Shown: piece by piece, positions 1 to 6,721 of the stretch
Layout: every line of letters starts with the position of its first letter
Numbering within the stretch: position 1 is the stretch's first letter
Assembly: GCA_938073845.1 (NCBI GenBank)
Contig: CALJEO010000019.1
Span: forward strand, 1-10,307
Direction of reading: 5' to 3'
Origin: an uncultured archaeon
GTDB lineage: Archaea; Korarchaeota; Korarchaeia; Korarchaeales; Korarchaeaceae
DNA length: 10,307 bases
Notes under the pieces: model-generated
What the model was told of the DNA's origin: nothing
Database searches by the model: none
The model's input: only the letters and a program-made list of their open reading frames with translations
Translations under genes and position numbers: made by a program

Positions 1-51
1 TGGGTGCGCGATGTTAATTCAAGATCTGAGCGAAGATCCCACCCCTCCTTA

Positions 52-60
52 GCTATAAAT
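52..60 (+). promoter_or_regulatory. TATA box of the PLD nuclease gene
   Basis: The A/T-rich core TATAAATA lies in an otherwise mixed stretch, centred about 28 bases before the ATG at 85. In archaea transcription starts about 25 bases past the TATA centre, so the mRNA would be leaderless or nearly so. This supports the ATG at 85 over an upstream GTG at 4. Seen: sequence and spacing. Inferred: promoter function. Confidence 0.6.
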
Positions 61-84
61 AGTTCAAGGAAGGGATATAGGGGT

Positions 85-630
85 ATGAGGGGGATCTTAG
101 TCGCACTCGTGATCATACTAGCTATAGGACTGATGATGAGCATCGGGAGTCCTTTCAAAACGAATACGGTGACGGAAAAGGCATCAGCTAAATGTGATAT
201 ATTAGCTCTCTTCTGCCCGGAGGATGGTTGCAGCTCGCACCTAATAGCTATTTTTGATAGGGCTAATGAAACTATAGATGTGGCTGTCTACTCGTTCACT
301 CACTCAGATATAGCTGATGCTCTCGTGAGGGCTAAGCAAAGAGGGGTTAAAGTTAGGGTGATCCTGGAGAGGGAGCAGCTATCAAGCTACTCCCAGTACG
401 GGAAGCTCGTCGCTGCGGGCATAGAAGTGGCTCTCGATAAGAATGAGTACTCGATGCATAACAAATTTGCCGTCGTGGATGGCAAGATTGTGGCTACGGG
501 AAGCTTCAACTATACTGTTGCAGCTGATAGGAGGAACGATGAGAACCTCATCGTAATACACGATGAGGGCCTGGCAAAGCGGTACGAGGAGGAGTTCGAG
601 GAGATGTGGAGAGGGATCTACGGAAGATGA
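85..630 (+). CDS. Membrane-anchored phospholipase D-family (HKD) nuclease
   Basis: A 181-residue protein with one HKD motif. Residues 2-20 are a hydrophobic helix that should serve as signal anchor, placing the catalytic domain outside the membrane. The motif HNKFAVVDGKIVATGSFN gives H125, K127, D132, G139, S140 and N142, matching HxKx4Dx6GSxN. Small single-HKD members are usually dimeric, metal-independent phosphodiesterases of the bacterial Nuc type, acting on DNA or RNA; lipid hydrolysis is less likely at this size. Cysteines 37, 44 and 49 just after the membrane segment could form a disulfide. The frame is open to the window edge and a GTG at 4 is possible, but the TATA box at 52-60 lies inside that extension, so I start at 85. 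Family sure; substrate unknown. Confidence 0.85.
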   Translation: MRGILVALVIILAIGLMMSIGSPFKTNTVTEKASAKCDILALFCPEDGCSSHLIAIFDRANETIDVAVYSFTHSDIADALVRAKQRGVKVRVILEREQLSSYSQYGKLVAAGIEVALDKNEYSMHNKFAVVDGKIVATGSFNYTVAADRRNDENLIVIHDEGLAKRYEEEFEEMWRGIYGR

Positions 631-687
631 CCTAAGTACGGCGCCACTCAGTCACTCGGGGAGCTCAGCCACAGGGATAACATTACC

Positions 688-1014
688 TCAGAAGCCTAAC
701 CCCTGCTTCTCCAGTACACTGAGGTGCCTGTTCCCCGTGAGGAGTTCCATACCCCTCGATATGGCCGTAGCACCTATTAGGAGATCCGCGTCCCCGAGGG
801 ATCTTCCCTAGGACCTAAGTGAATCATACAGCTGGCAGTACTTCAGGATAACCTCATTATCTATTTGGACGGAGAAAGATTCCTCAAGCCCCTTCACATC
901 ACTCCTCCTCTCGGCCGGGATACCCCTCAGGTACTCTATCGGGGTGATCAGCGAGATGGCATCGCCCTATCTTCCTCCCTCGCTCCCCGTTAGATCTGCA
1001 TCAACCAATACCAA
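688..1014 (-). pseudogene. vapC: Decayed VapC-type PIN-domain toxin
   Basis: One frame spans 109 codons and reads as a PIN ribonuclease with two stops: TAG at codon 16 (967-969) and TAG at codon 69 (808-810). PIN landmarks remain: the N-terminal strand LVLVDADL with acidic D5, ITPIEYLRG with E27, and GDADLLIGATAISRG with D75/D77, followed by the C-terminal ELLTGNRHLSVLEKQGLGF. Intact VapC proteins are about 125-135 residues and cleave tRNA or rRNA, so this copy is somewhat short, suggesting small deletions as well, notably just after strand 1. The presumed start is TTG at 1014 and overlaps the end of the vapB remnant, as in intact vapBC operons. No functional protein is expected. Confidence 0.85.
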
Positions 1015-1230
1015 GGGAGAACTCCCTCCTGAACCTCCTGCTCGATTCCTCCACCTCACCGAGGTGCTCAAGCCTCAGCTCCCTGAGCCTCTCGAAGGCC
1101 CCTCCCTCTTCCCCTTAATCACCTCATCGACCGACTCGCTCAGAAACCCACTCCAATCCTTCTCTCCCTTCGGTCTCTCAAGCTTCTCCTTCGGTTCCCT
1201 CCTCACGGTTTTTGTATAAGTCACGCGCAC
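1001..1230 (-). pseudogene. vapB: Decayed VapB-type antitoxin
   Basis: This lies directly upstream of the vapC remnant and resembles an archaeal VapB. The N-terminal part reads YTKTVRREPKEKLERPKG then EKDWSGFLSESVDEVIKGK, close to the usual ribbon-helix-helix pattern of a basic strand followed by KE-LKERLERLK and DWSEFLRE. Near 1105-1115 the frame breaks: the original frame ends in a stop at 1075, while another continues as AFERLRELRLEHLGEVEES to a TGA at 1001-1003 that overlaps the toxin start. A net frameshift is shown directly by 230 bases between GTG 1230 and that stop. An intact VapB would bind VapC and the operon's own promoter. The exact start (GTG 1230 or 1224) is uncertain. Confidence 0.75.
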
Positions 1231-1413
1231 CGCCTCACACACCACTGACCACTGTCGTAATATTACCACTACTGTGATGACCGACGAGTGGTCAGGGAAT
1301 GCCATAGTGCTGGAAGTTCTTGAGTACACTGAGGAACATCATCGGAATTCGGAGGGGGATCTTCACTCACAGGATCTCCTTCGGCTCCCGGCTGGCCTTG
1401 AGTCCTGAGATCT
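1231..1413. other. Intergenic stretch between the vapB remnant and the aminotransferase
   Basis: No convincing gene. The palindrome TAATATTA at 1258-1265 sits about 31 bases upstream of GTG 1230 on the minus strand and may be the old vapBC TATA box. A 43-codon plus-strand frame (ATG 1277 to TGA 1406-1408) starts MTDEWSGNAIVLEVLEYTEE; it looks faintly protein-like but has no promoter at the right spacing and no family I recognise. Confidence 0.4.
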
Positions 1414-1422
1414 TTTTATAAG
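1414..1422 (+). promoter_or_regulatory. TATA box of the aminotransferase-transporter operon
   Basis: TTTTATAAG is centred about 27 bases before the ATG at 1445, with no Shine-Dalgarno sequence in between. This is the standard layout of a leaderless archaeal promoter and fixes the start of the downstream gene. Confidence 0.75.
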
Positions 1423-1444
1423 TTTACCCATCCCATGCTGCCGC

Positions 1445-2563
1445 ATGAAAGTTGAACCCTTCCTCGTCGAGAGGTACATGAGCAGCTATGAGCATTTGGC
1501 TAAGCTCAACATAGCTGAGACCTGCGTCGCCCCCTTCAGGTTGGGCGAGCTTCTCAGCCTCATAGGTAGGGAGGACCTGTTGGAGGAGCTTAGGGATCTC
1601 ACCCTGGATTACGGCCACACTGAGGGCTTGCCAGAGCTCAGGGAGGGCATAGCCAAGCTCTACAGGAGGGTGGAGCCCGATGACGTTCTGATAACGAGGG
1701 GGGCCATAGAGGCGAACTTCCAGGTCTTCTACACCCTCCTTGAGCCTGAGGATAAGGTAATCTCAATATTCCCAGCTTATCAGCAGCTCTACAGTGCTCC
1801 TAAATCCCTAGGAGCTGAGGTCAGGTTGCTGAGGCTGAGGGAGGAGGAATCATGGCTCCCGGACTTGGCTGAGCTCGAGCGCATGCTGGATGGTGGAACG
1901 AAGCTCGTCGTAATGAACAACCCACACAACCCAACGGGCAGCCTGATGGATGAGGGGATGCTCAAAAGGGTTATAGAGATCGTTGAGAGCTCCGGAGCTT
2001 ACCTTCTCTGCGATGAGTCCTATCACGGTCTCTTCCTAGATTCAAGCTCCCCCTCAGCCGCCGACCTGAGCGAGAGGGTCATCGTGACCAGGTCCTTCTC
2101 CAAGCCCCTATCCTTAACGGGCCTCAGGCTGGGGTGGATAGCGAGCAGGGATAGGGGGCTTATAGAGGAGATGAAGCTGCGCAGGGACTACGTTTCCATA
2201 AGCAACAGCATCCTGGTGGAGAAGATAGCTGCAGAAGCGATAAGGAACGCTAGCAAGATATACGAGAGGAGCCTGAGCATCCTGAGGAGGAACCTCCCCA
2301 GGCTGAGGGAGCTTGTGGAGAGCAGGGATTACCTGCACTGGGTCCCTCCTAAGGCCGGGAGCGTTGCATTCCCGGGCTATGACCTCAACTTAGGATCTGA
2401 GGAGCTGGCCCTTAGGTTGCTCAGGGAGGAGGGCGTCTTCCTAGTTCCCGGCTCATGCTTCGGGATCGAGAAGCACCTCAGGATAGGCTTCGGGGCTAGA
2501 CCCGAGGTCTTCGAGGAGGGGATAGCGAGACTGGGCTCCTTCCTAGATAGGCTGAGAGGATGA
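1445..2563 (+). CDS. PLP-dependent class I/II aminotransferase
   Basis: A 372-residue fold-type I aminotransferase of full family length. Visible landmarks: the YGHTEGLPELREGIAKLY substrate loop (56-73), NNPHNPTG (158-165) with PLP-contacting N162, CDESYHG (189-195) with D190 and Y193, SFSKPLSLTGLRLGW (217-231) with Schiff-base K220 and phosphate-binding R228, and HLRIGFG (344-350) with R346 expected to hold the substrate carboxylate. It should move an amino group between an amino acid and a 2-oxo acid in the cytosol. The N-terminal pattern ETCVAPFRLGELLSL recalls the subgroup containing capreomycidine synthase-like enzymes, but this alone does not give a substrate. It has a leaderless promoter, and its stop overlaps the transporter start, so the two are co-expressed. 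The TATA spacing supports ATG 1445. Family certain, substrate unknown. Confidence 0.92.
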   Translation: MKVEPFLVERYMSSYEHLAKLNIAETCVAPFRLGELLSLIGREDLLEELRDLTLDYGHTEGLPELREGIAKLYRRVEPDDVLITRGAIEANFQVFYTLLEPEDKVISIFPAYQQLYSAPKSLGAEVRLLRLREEESWLPDLAELERMLDGGTKLVVMNNPHNPTGSLMDEGMLKRVIEIVESSGAYLLCDESYHGLFLDSSSPSAADLSERVIVTRSFSKPLSLTGLRLGWIASRDRGLIEEMKLRRDYVSISNSILVEKIAAEAIRNASKIYERSLSILRRNLPRLRELVESRDYLHWVPPKAGSVAFPGYDLNLGSEELALRLLREEGVFLVPGSCFGIEKHLRIGFGARPEVFEEGIARLGSFLDRLRG

Positions 2564-3687
2564 TCCTCAAGCTACTGACAGTAGCTTCCCTCTTCAACTC
2601 GGGATTTTACCTAGCTACCTCGCTGATAGTTCTCTACCTCAGCGACCTAGGGATGTCGGAGTTCCTCATAGGGATTGTTATGACGTTGGCGAGGCTCTCC
2701 TACGGCTTAGCCTCGATGTCCTCAGGCGCTATGGCGGATAGGGTCGGTAGGTACTACCCCATGCTGATCGGCTTCACCCTGGGAGCGGCTTCCACCCTAC
2801 TCCTCTCCTCCGTGAGCTCCAAACCATTAGCCATGCTGCTCGTGGTGCTCGCCTGGACCGGTTACTCCGTTTACAGTCCAGCAGCTTTGGCGTTGGTGTC
2901 TGAGGTATCGAGGGGAACAGCGACGTCATACGGCTGGTACTACCTCTTCGTCACAGCTGGCCAGATAGCTGGTCAGGCCCTCTCCGGCTCAGTCATAAGG
3001 CTTGGAGGATACTCTCTAGCCTTCCTCATGGGCGGTGGTCTCAGCCTCATCTCCGCAGCCCTTACATGGCTCTGGTTCAGGGAGAACGGTGAGGTGAGAA
3101 TGAGCCCCCTTAAGGACTTCAGCAGGGGAGTGAGCATCCTTGCGAGGAATAGGTACCTTAGCTACCTCGCAGCCTCACTCTCTCTACACGGCATAGGGTT
3201 CACGATGTCCTTCACCTTCATACCCCTCGTAGCGAGGCTTGATCAGGGGATGAGCGAGCCTAGGATAGGGCTCGCCCTCTCCCTCTGGAGCCTCGGCAAC
3301 CTGCTAGCTACGGTGCCCCTGGGGAGGGTGACGGACAGGATAGGGGGAAGGGAGATGCTGATATATCATCTAGCTGCCTCCTCAGCTGTCTGGTGGATCT
3401 ATCCATTCCTTAGGAACGAGGTATTGATATACGCTCTCATGCTCATTCAGGGATTCGTTGGGGCGATGGATCTTCCAGCAAGGAGGCTAATACTCCTCGG
3501 CATCTCTGATAGGGAACTGGCCACAGCTATAGGTTCATTGGACTCCATAACGTTCCTCCTAAGCTCCCTCGGAAACCTGCTAGCTGGCTACACCTGGTAC
3601 CTCGGTCACTGGGCCCCCTTCGTCATAGGCTGCGTGATCAATACTTTGGGGCTGATCTTACTCGTTAGGGTCAGGCCATCATATTAG
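2560..3687 (+). CDS. Major facilitator superfamily transporter
   Basis: A 375-residue polytopic membrane protein, a little short for a 12-helix MFS carrier. Hydrophobic segments alternate with short loops throughout. The MFS motif A appears in both halves: GAMADRVGRYYPM (56-68), expected between helices 2 and 3, and PLGRVTDRIGGREML in the second half between helices 8 and 9; this duplicated layout is diagnostic of the superfamily. The ATG overlaps the aminotransferase stop (ATGA, 2560-2563), so translation is probably coupled. The pairing suggests it carries an amino acid or 2-oxo acid related to the aminotransferase reaction, or a drug-like compound; the sequence does not say which, nor the direction. 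Its last 9 bases overlap the end of the convergent asparaginase gene. Confidence 0.9.
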   Translation: MILKLLTVASLFNSGFYLATSLIVLYLSDLGMSEFLIGIVMTLARLSYGLASMSSGAMADRVGRYYPMLIGFTLGAASTLLLSSVSSKPLAMLLVVLAWTGYSVYSPAALALVSEVSRGTATSYGWYYLFVTAGQIAGQALSGSVIRLGGYSLAFLMGGGLSLISAALTWLWFRENGEVRMSPLKDFSRGVSILARNRYLSYLAASLSLHGIGFTMSFTFIPLVARLDQGMSEPRIGLALSLWSLGNLLATVPLGRVTDRIGGREMLIYHLAASSAVWWIYPFLRNEVLIYALMLIQGFVGAMDLPARRLILLGISDRELATAIGSLDSITFLLSSLGNLLAGYTWYLGHWAPFVIGCVINTLGLILLVRVRPSY

Positions 3688-4557
3688 GCTCTCCACCACA
3701 CCTCCCCTAGCGTAGGCTATCGCCATCCTCGGGGTGTTGTAGTGGTAGCCTATCTCACCGCTCCTATCTATCACTATCACCCCTCCCCTTCCTCCTACCC
3801 TCTCCAGTAGGCTTACGCCAGCTCTAGCAGCTTCCATCGCGCCCAGCCCAAGGGCCAGCATATCCACGGTTGATTTCGCGAGGACAACCTTCATTATGCT
3901 CTCCCCGTGACCTGAACAGGCCGCAGCCCCCTTGCCGTTGTCCGCGTATAGGCCAGCGCCTATTATCGGCACATCCCCGACCCTACCCACCATCCTGTAG
4001 GGCGATCCCCCCGTTGAGAGGGCCGCTGCGAACCTGCCCCTCGAGTCAACCGCCACAGCGCCCACCGTAGACTTCTCGAAAGCTTTCCTTGGGCTCATCC
4101 CCTTCGCCTTGAACTCCTCCCACCTGCGCCTCTCCCTCTCCACTACCAGCTCCCCTGGATCTATGAGCTCGAGGCCGAAGCTCGAGGCAAGCTTATGCGC
4201 TCCTTCACCAACGAAGAGCAGGTGCTCGGTCCTCTCCATTATCAGCCTGGCCAGCCTCACCGGATTCCTCACCCTGTTGACCGATGCGACCGCTCCAGCC
4301 CTCAGCTCACCGTCCATTATCGAGGCATCCAGGTCGACTCCACCCTCCCTGTTGAGGAAGGAACCCACACCCGCATCGAAGGTGGGATCGTCCTCCATGA
4401 GCATGACAGCCCTTTCAACAGCATCCAGCGAACTACCTTCCTCCTTCAACACCCTCCATCCAAGCTCAGCCGCCCTCCTCACACCCCTCAGATGGGCCTC
4501 CACCTCCTCGTCGGGAATCGCCCAGGCGCCCCCGTGCACTATGATGGCGGGCTCCAA
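3679..4557 (-). CDS. Isoaspartyl peptidase / plant-type L-asparaginase (Ntn hydrolase)
   Basis: A 292-residue threonine-type N-terminal nucleophile hydrolase (peptidase family T2). The precursor starts with IIVHGGAW (5-12) and should cut itself before T164 in STVGAVAVD, giving alpha (1-163) and beta (164-292) chains. Beta-chain substrate-site motifs are present: GRVGDVPIIGAG (191-202), with R192 and D195 matching the substrate-binding pair of human ASRGL1, and CSGHGES (214-220). In the last, Ser215 stands where most members have Thr (TGHGE), a conservative change. The family cleaves beta-aspartyl dipeptides and hydrolyses L-asparagine, releasing L-aspartate in the cytosol. The start is TTG at 4555-4557 with GGTGGGAG just upstream; no in-frame ATG precedes it before a stop. 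It lies convergent to the transporter and divergent from nadA. Which substrate is preferred cannot be told. Confidence 0.92.
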   Translation of the reverse strand: MEPAIIVHGGAWAIPDEEVEAHLRGVRRAAELGWRVLKEEGSSLDAVERAVMLMEDDPTFDAGVGSFLNREGGVDLDASIMDGELRAGAVASVNRVRNPVRLARLIMERTEHLLFVGEGAHKLASSFGLELIDPGELVVERERRRWEEFKAKGMSPRKAFEKSTVGAVAVDSRGRFAAALSTGGSPYRMVGRVGDVPIIGAGLYADNGKGAAACSGHGESIMKVVLAKSTVDMLALGLGAMEAARAGVSLLERVGGRGGVIVIDRSGEIGYHYNTPRMAIAYARGGVVESLI

Positions 4558-4586
4558 GCTCCCACCGAAGGGGTTGAAAGGGGCTC

Positions 4587-4594
4587 ATTTTAAA
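4587..4594 (-). promoter_or_regulatory. TATA box of the asparaginase gene
   Basis: On the minus strand TTTAAAAT is centred about 33 bases before the TTG start at 4557. Transcription would begin about 8 bases ahead of the start codon, leaving just enough leader for the GGTGGGAG ribosome site. Spacing and sequence are seen; function is inferred. Confidence 0.5.
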
Positions 4595-4614
4595 CGGATA
4601 TCCTTAATTTAACT

Positions 4615-4800
4615 TCCTCGCTCCAGCTTTGCTGTAGCATATCCTCATTAACCCCAGGAGCGGTGTTACTTCAACCTCACTCCCCATATCTTGATGTCAT
4701 AATGACGATCGAGGGGCGTGAGAGCGGCGTGCCATCGTCAGTCAGACGACCCCTCCGGACTCGATATCCTCCTCGGGCCGAGACTCCTTTGACCCAGCGG
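4615..4800. other. Divergent intergenic region between the asparaginase gene and nadA
   Basis: No gene supported. It holds the perfect 11-base inverted repeat GTCATAATGAC (4696-4706) and, just downstream, a potential stem formed by GAGGGGCG (4711-4718) with CGACCCCTC (about 4747-4755), inside which TCGTC and GACGA (4735-4749) form a small competing hairpin. Either could be a regulator site for the divergent genes. A 27-codon minus-strand frame (4604-4687) has no recognisable family. Confidence 0.35.
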
Positions 4801-4802
4801 AA

Positions 4803-4810
4803 GGTTTAAG
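4803..4810 (+). promoter_or_regulatory. TATA box of the nadA-nadC operon
   Basis: GGTTTAAG is centred about 26 bases before the GTG at 4834, again a leaderless layout. It supports GTG 4834 as start over the internal ATG at 4858. Confidence 0.6.
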
Positions 4811-4833
4811 ATCCATAGTACTCCGAACTTGGG

Positions 4834-5766
4834 GTGGGGGATATCTCAGCTCAGGATATGTTAGGAAGGATCCGGGAACTGAAGAGGGAGCTTAATGCCG
4901 TAATACTCGCCCACAACTACCAGCCCTCAGACGTTCAGGATTCAGCTGACTTCGTCGGGGACTCGCTGGAGCTCTCGATGAAGGCCACTGAAGTTAAAGC
5001 AAAGTACATTGTTTTCGCTGGAGTTGATTTCATGGCTGAACAGGCAGCCGTTCTGAATCCTGATAAGGTGATCCTGCTCCCAGATCTCGGGGCAAGGTGT
5101 CACATGGCCTGGATGCTGCCAAGGAGCCTTCTGCTTGAGTATAAGAGGCGCTACCCGGGCACTCCAGTGGTGCTTTACGTTAACACATTGGCTGAGGCGA
5201 AGGCTGAGGCGGATTACATCTGCACGTCAGCCAACGCCGTTGAGGTTGTCAAGCGTATACCGTCTGAAAGGGTCCTGTTTGGACCAGATGTTAACCTAGC
5301 TAGGTTCGTGGAGTCAAGGACCGGGAAGGAGATAATAGCGGTGCCATCGAACGGGCACTGCTACGTTCACCTCTCTTTCGCGCCAGAGGACATATCAAGG
5401 CTGAGAGAAGCTTACCCGGATGCGGAAGTGCTAGCTCATCCCGAGTGCACGCCCGAGGTCCAGTCGATGGCTGACTTCATAGGGAGCACGAGCAAGATGG
5501 TCAGGCGGGCCAAGGAGTCTGAGGCGAGACGCTTCATCATAGCCACCGAGACCGGGCTCCTTCACAGGTTGAGGAGGGAGTGCCCTGATAAGGAGTTCAT
5601 CCCAGCCTATCAGAACGCTGTCTGCATCTACATGAAGAGGATAACCCTAGAGAAGGTTTACGAGAGCCTCAAACGATTGAGGTATGTCGTAGAGGTCCCG
5701 ACGGAGATCGCCTCAAAGGTTGCTGGAGTTTTGCGCAACACTTTCGAGCTGCTGGAGGTGAGCTGA
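4834..5766 (+). CDS. nadA: Quinolinate synthase NadA ([4Fe-4S])
   Basis: A 310-residue NadA, full family length. It condenses iminoaspartate with dihydroxyacetone phosphate to make quinolinate in the cytosol. AHNYQPSDVQDSADFVGDSL (26-45) carries the active-site H27 and Y29. Three cysteines sit where the family binds its 4Fe-4S cluster: C89 in LGARCHMAW, C205 in AHPECTPEV and C264 in NAVCIYMKRITLEKV. LYVNT (114-118), CTSANAVEVV (130-139) and ATETGLLHRL (237-246) are typical substrate-site segments. The third cluster motif differs from the usual CPNMK, having CIYMK, but keeps the cysteine and the following MK. The start is GTG, set by the TATA box 26 bases upstream. It overlaps nadC by one base. 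No nadB or aspartate dehydrogenase is in the window, so iminoaspartate must come from elsewhere. Confidence 0.96.
   Translation: MGDISAQDMLGRIRELKRELNAVILAHNYQPSDVQDSADFVGDSLELSMKATEVKAKYIVFAGVDFMAEQAAVLNPDKVILLPDLGARCHMAWMLPRSLLLEYKRRYPGTPVVLYVNTLAEAKAEADYICTSANAVEVVKRIPSERVLFGPDVNLARFVESRTGKEIIAVPSNGHCYVHLSFAPEDISRLREAYPDAEVLAHPECTPEVQSMADFIGSTSKMVRRAKESEARRFIIATETGLLHRLRRECPDKEFIPAYQNAVCIYMKRITLEKVYESLKRLRYVVEVPTEIASKVAGVLRNTFELLEVS
5754..5761 (+). promoter_or_regulatory. Ribosome binding site of nadC
   Basis: GGAGGTGA inside the 3' end of nadA lies four bases before the nadC ATG and is a near-perfect match to the archaeal 16S rRNA tail. It fixes the nadC start and contrasts with the leaderless first gene of the operon. 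Confidence 0.8.
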
Positions 5767-6626
5767 TGCTCAGCGAGCTTCAACGCTTCCTCCAGGAGGA
5801 CCTGGGGAGGGGGGACCTGACGACCGAGGCACTTATCCCCGAGGGAACTGAGGTGAGGGCAGTGGTCCTGGCTAAGGAGCGCGGCATCTTAGCTGGCATC
5901 AGGGAATGCCGTGAGCTGCTGAGCTCCCTGGGGATAGAGGTCGTTAGATCTATGAGGGACGGGGATTTGGTTGAGGGTGGCTCAATAGTGCTCGAGCTGA
6001 TGGGAGATGCTAGAAAGATCCTGGGGGTTGAGAGAACGCTCCTCAACCTCCTAGGCCATATGAGCGGGATAGCGACGCTGACCAACGCGATCGTCAGGAG
6101 GGCTAGATCCATTAACCCCAAGGTTAGGATAGCTGCGACAAGGAAGACGCTCCCGGGCCTCAGGTACTTCGAGAAGAGGGCTGTGGAGATAGGGGGAGGG
6201 GATCCCCACCGCTACGACTTGAGCGATATGGTGCTTATCAAGGATAATCACCTGAGGATAGTTGGGAGCGTTGATGAGGCCGTGAGGATAGCGAGAGAAA
6301 GGGTCTCATTCACTAAGAAGGTTGAGGTTGAGGTGAGCTCGGCTGAGGATGCTGTCGTTGCAGCGAGGGCAGGTGCTGATGTGGTGATGCTCGATAACTT
6401 GACACCTAGCGAGGTTATGAGGGCTGTTGAGATGCTTATCAGGGAGGGGCTGAGGGATCGAGTGATCTTGGAGGTCTCAGGGGGAATAACCGCAGACAAT
6501 GTGGATGAGTACGCTGCTTTGGGAATTGACGTGATATCAATGGGAGCCCTGACCCATTCCGCTAGCTCCCTCGACCTCAGCCTCGAGGTGGTGGAGGTCC
6601 TCAGGGCGCCTAAGTCCATATCATGA
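5766..6626 (+). CDS. nadC: Nicotinate-nucleotide pyrophosphorylase (carboxylating) NadC
   Basis: A 286-residue quinolinate phosphoribosyltransferase of normal length. It converts quinolinate and PRPP to nicotinate mononucleotide, pyrophosphate and CO2, following NadA. The N-terminal EDLGRGDLTTEALIP (11-25) and RTLLNLLGHMSGIATLT (90-106) are family hallmarks. The quinolinate pocket is visible in TRKTLPGLRYFEKRAVEIGG (125-144; R126, K127) and HR (148-149). LIKDNH (157-162), EVEV (187-190) and MLDN (208-211) line the barrel, and EVSGGI (236-241) with SMGALTHS (258-265) forms the phosphate site. The ATG shares its first base with the nadA stop and has a strong ribosome site, so the two enzymes are made together. 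No T-rich terminator follows. Confidence 0.97.
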   Translation: MLSELQRFLQEDLGRGDLTTEALIPEGTEVRAVVLAKERGILAGIRECRELLSSLGIEVVRSMRDGDLVEGGSIVLELMGDARKILGVERTLLNLLGHMSGIATLTNAIVRRARSINPKVRIAATRKTLPGLRYFEKRAVEIGGGDPHRYDLSDMVLIKDNHLRIVGSVDEAVRIARERVSFTKKVEVEVSSAEDAVVAARAGADVVMLDNLTPSEVMRAVEMLIREGLRDRVILEVSGGITADNVDEYAALGIDVISMGALTHSASSLDLSLEVVEVLRAPKSIS

Positions 6627-6688
6627 GGATCGAGCAACCGACCACTATTTGAAGGGATCGTCTACACAAGCTCTTAGCTCAGGAAAAA

Positions 6689-6711
6689 CCCCTCACCGCC
6701 GGCCCGAGGGG
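6689..6711. other. Inverted repeat between nadC and the HEPN remnant
   Basis: CCCCTC (6689-6694) and GAGGGG (6706-6711) can pair across an 11-base loop; CTCACC (6692-6697) could instead pair with GGTGAG (6715-6720). It sits between convergent gene ends, where a transcript-end hairpin would be expected, but no T-run follows and archaeal termination does not need a hairpin. Confidence 0.3.
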
Positions 6712-6721
6712 AATGGTGAGT

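Noticed and set aside
563..811. Plus-strand open frame over the PLD gene end and the vapC remnant
   Set aside because: Low-complexity Ser/Pro/Arg product with no family; it is antisense to the PIN remnant, which has clear motifs on the other strand.
944..1219. Plus-strand open frame antisense to vapB
   Set aside because: Ser/Pro/Leu-rich, as expected for the reverse of an Arg/Glu-rich coding strand; the minus strand gives the recognisable antitoxin.
4109..4612. Long plus-strand frame of 167 codons opposite the asparaginase gene
   Set aside because: Ser/Thr/Leu/Pro-rich shadow; the minus strand encodes a complete Ntn hydrolase with catalytic residues.
4604..4687. 27-codon minus-strand frame starting MGSEVEVTPLLG
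   Set aside because: Too short, no promoter or family match, and lies in the promoter region of the asparaginase gene's upstream side.
4711..4755. Possible riboswitch or small RNA upstream of nadA
   Set aside because: The stem is imperfect and lies upstream of the TATA box at 4803, so it would not be in the leaderless nadA mRNA; kept only as a possible DNA site.
6248..6637. Minus-strand frame opposite nadC
   Set aside because: Shadow of nadC, rich in Ser and Thr and without motifs; nadC is complete.
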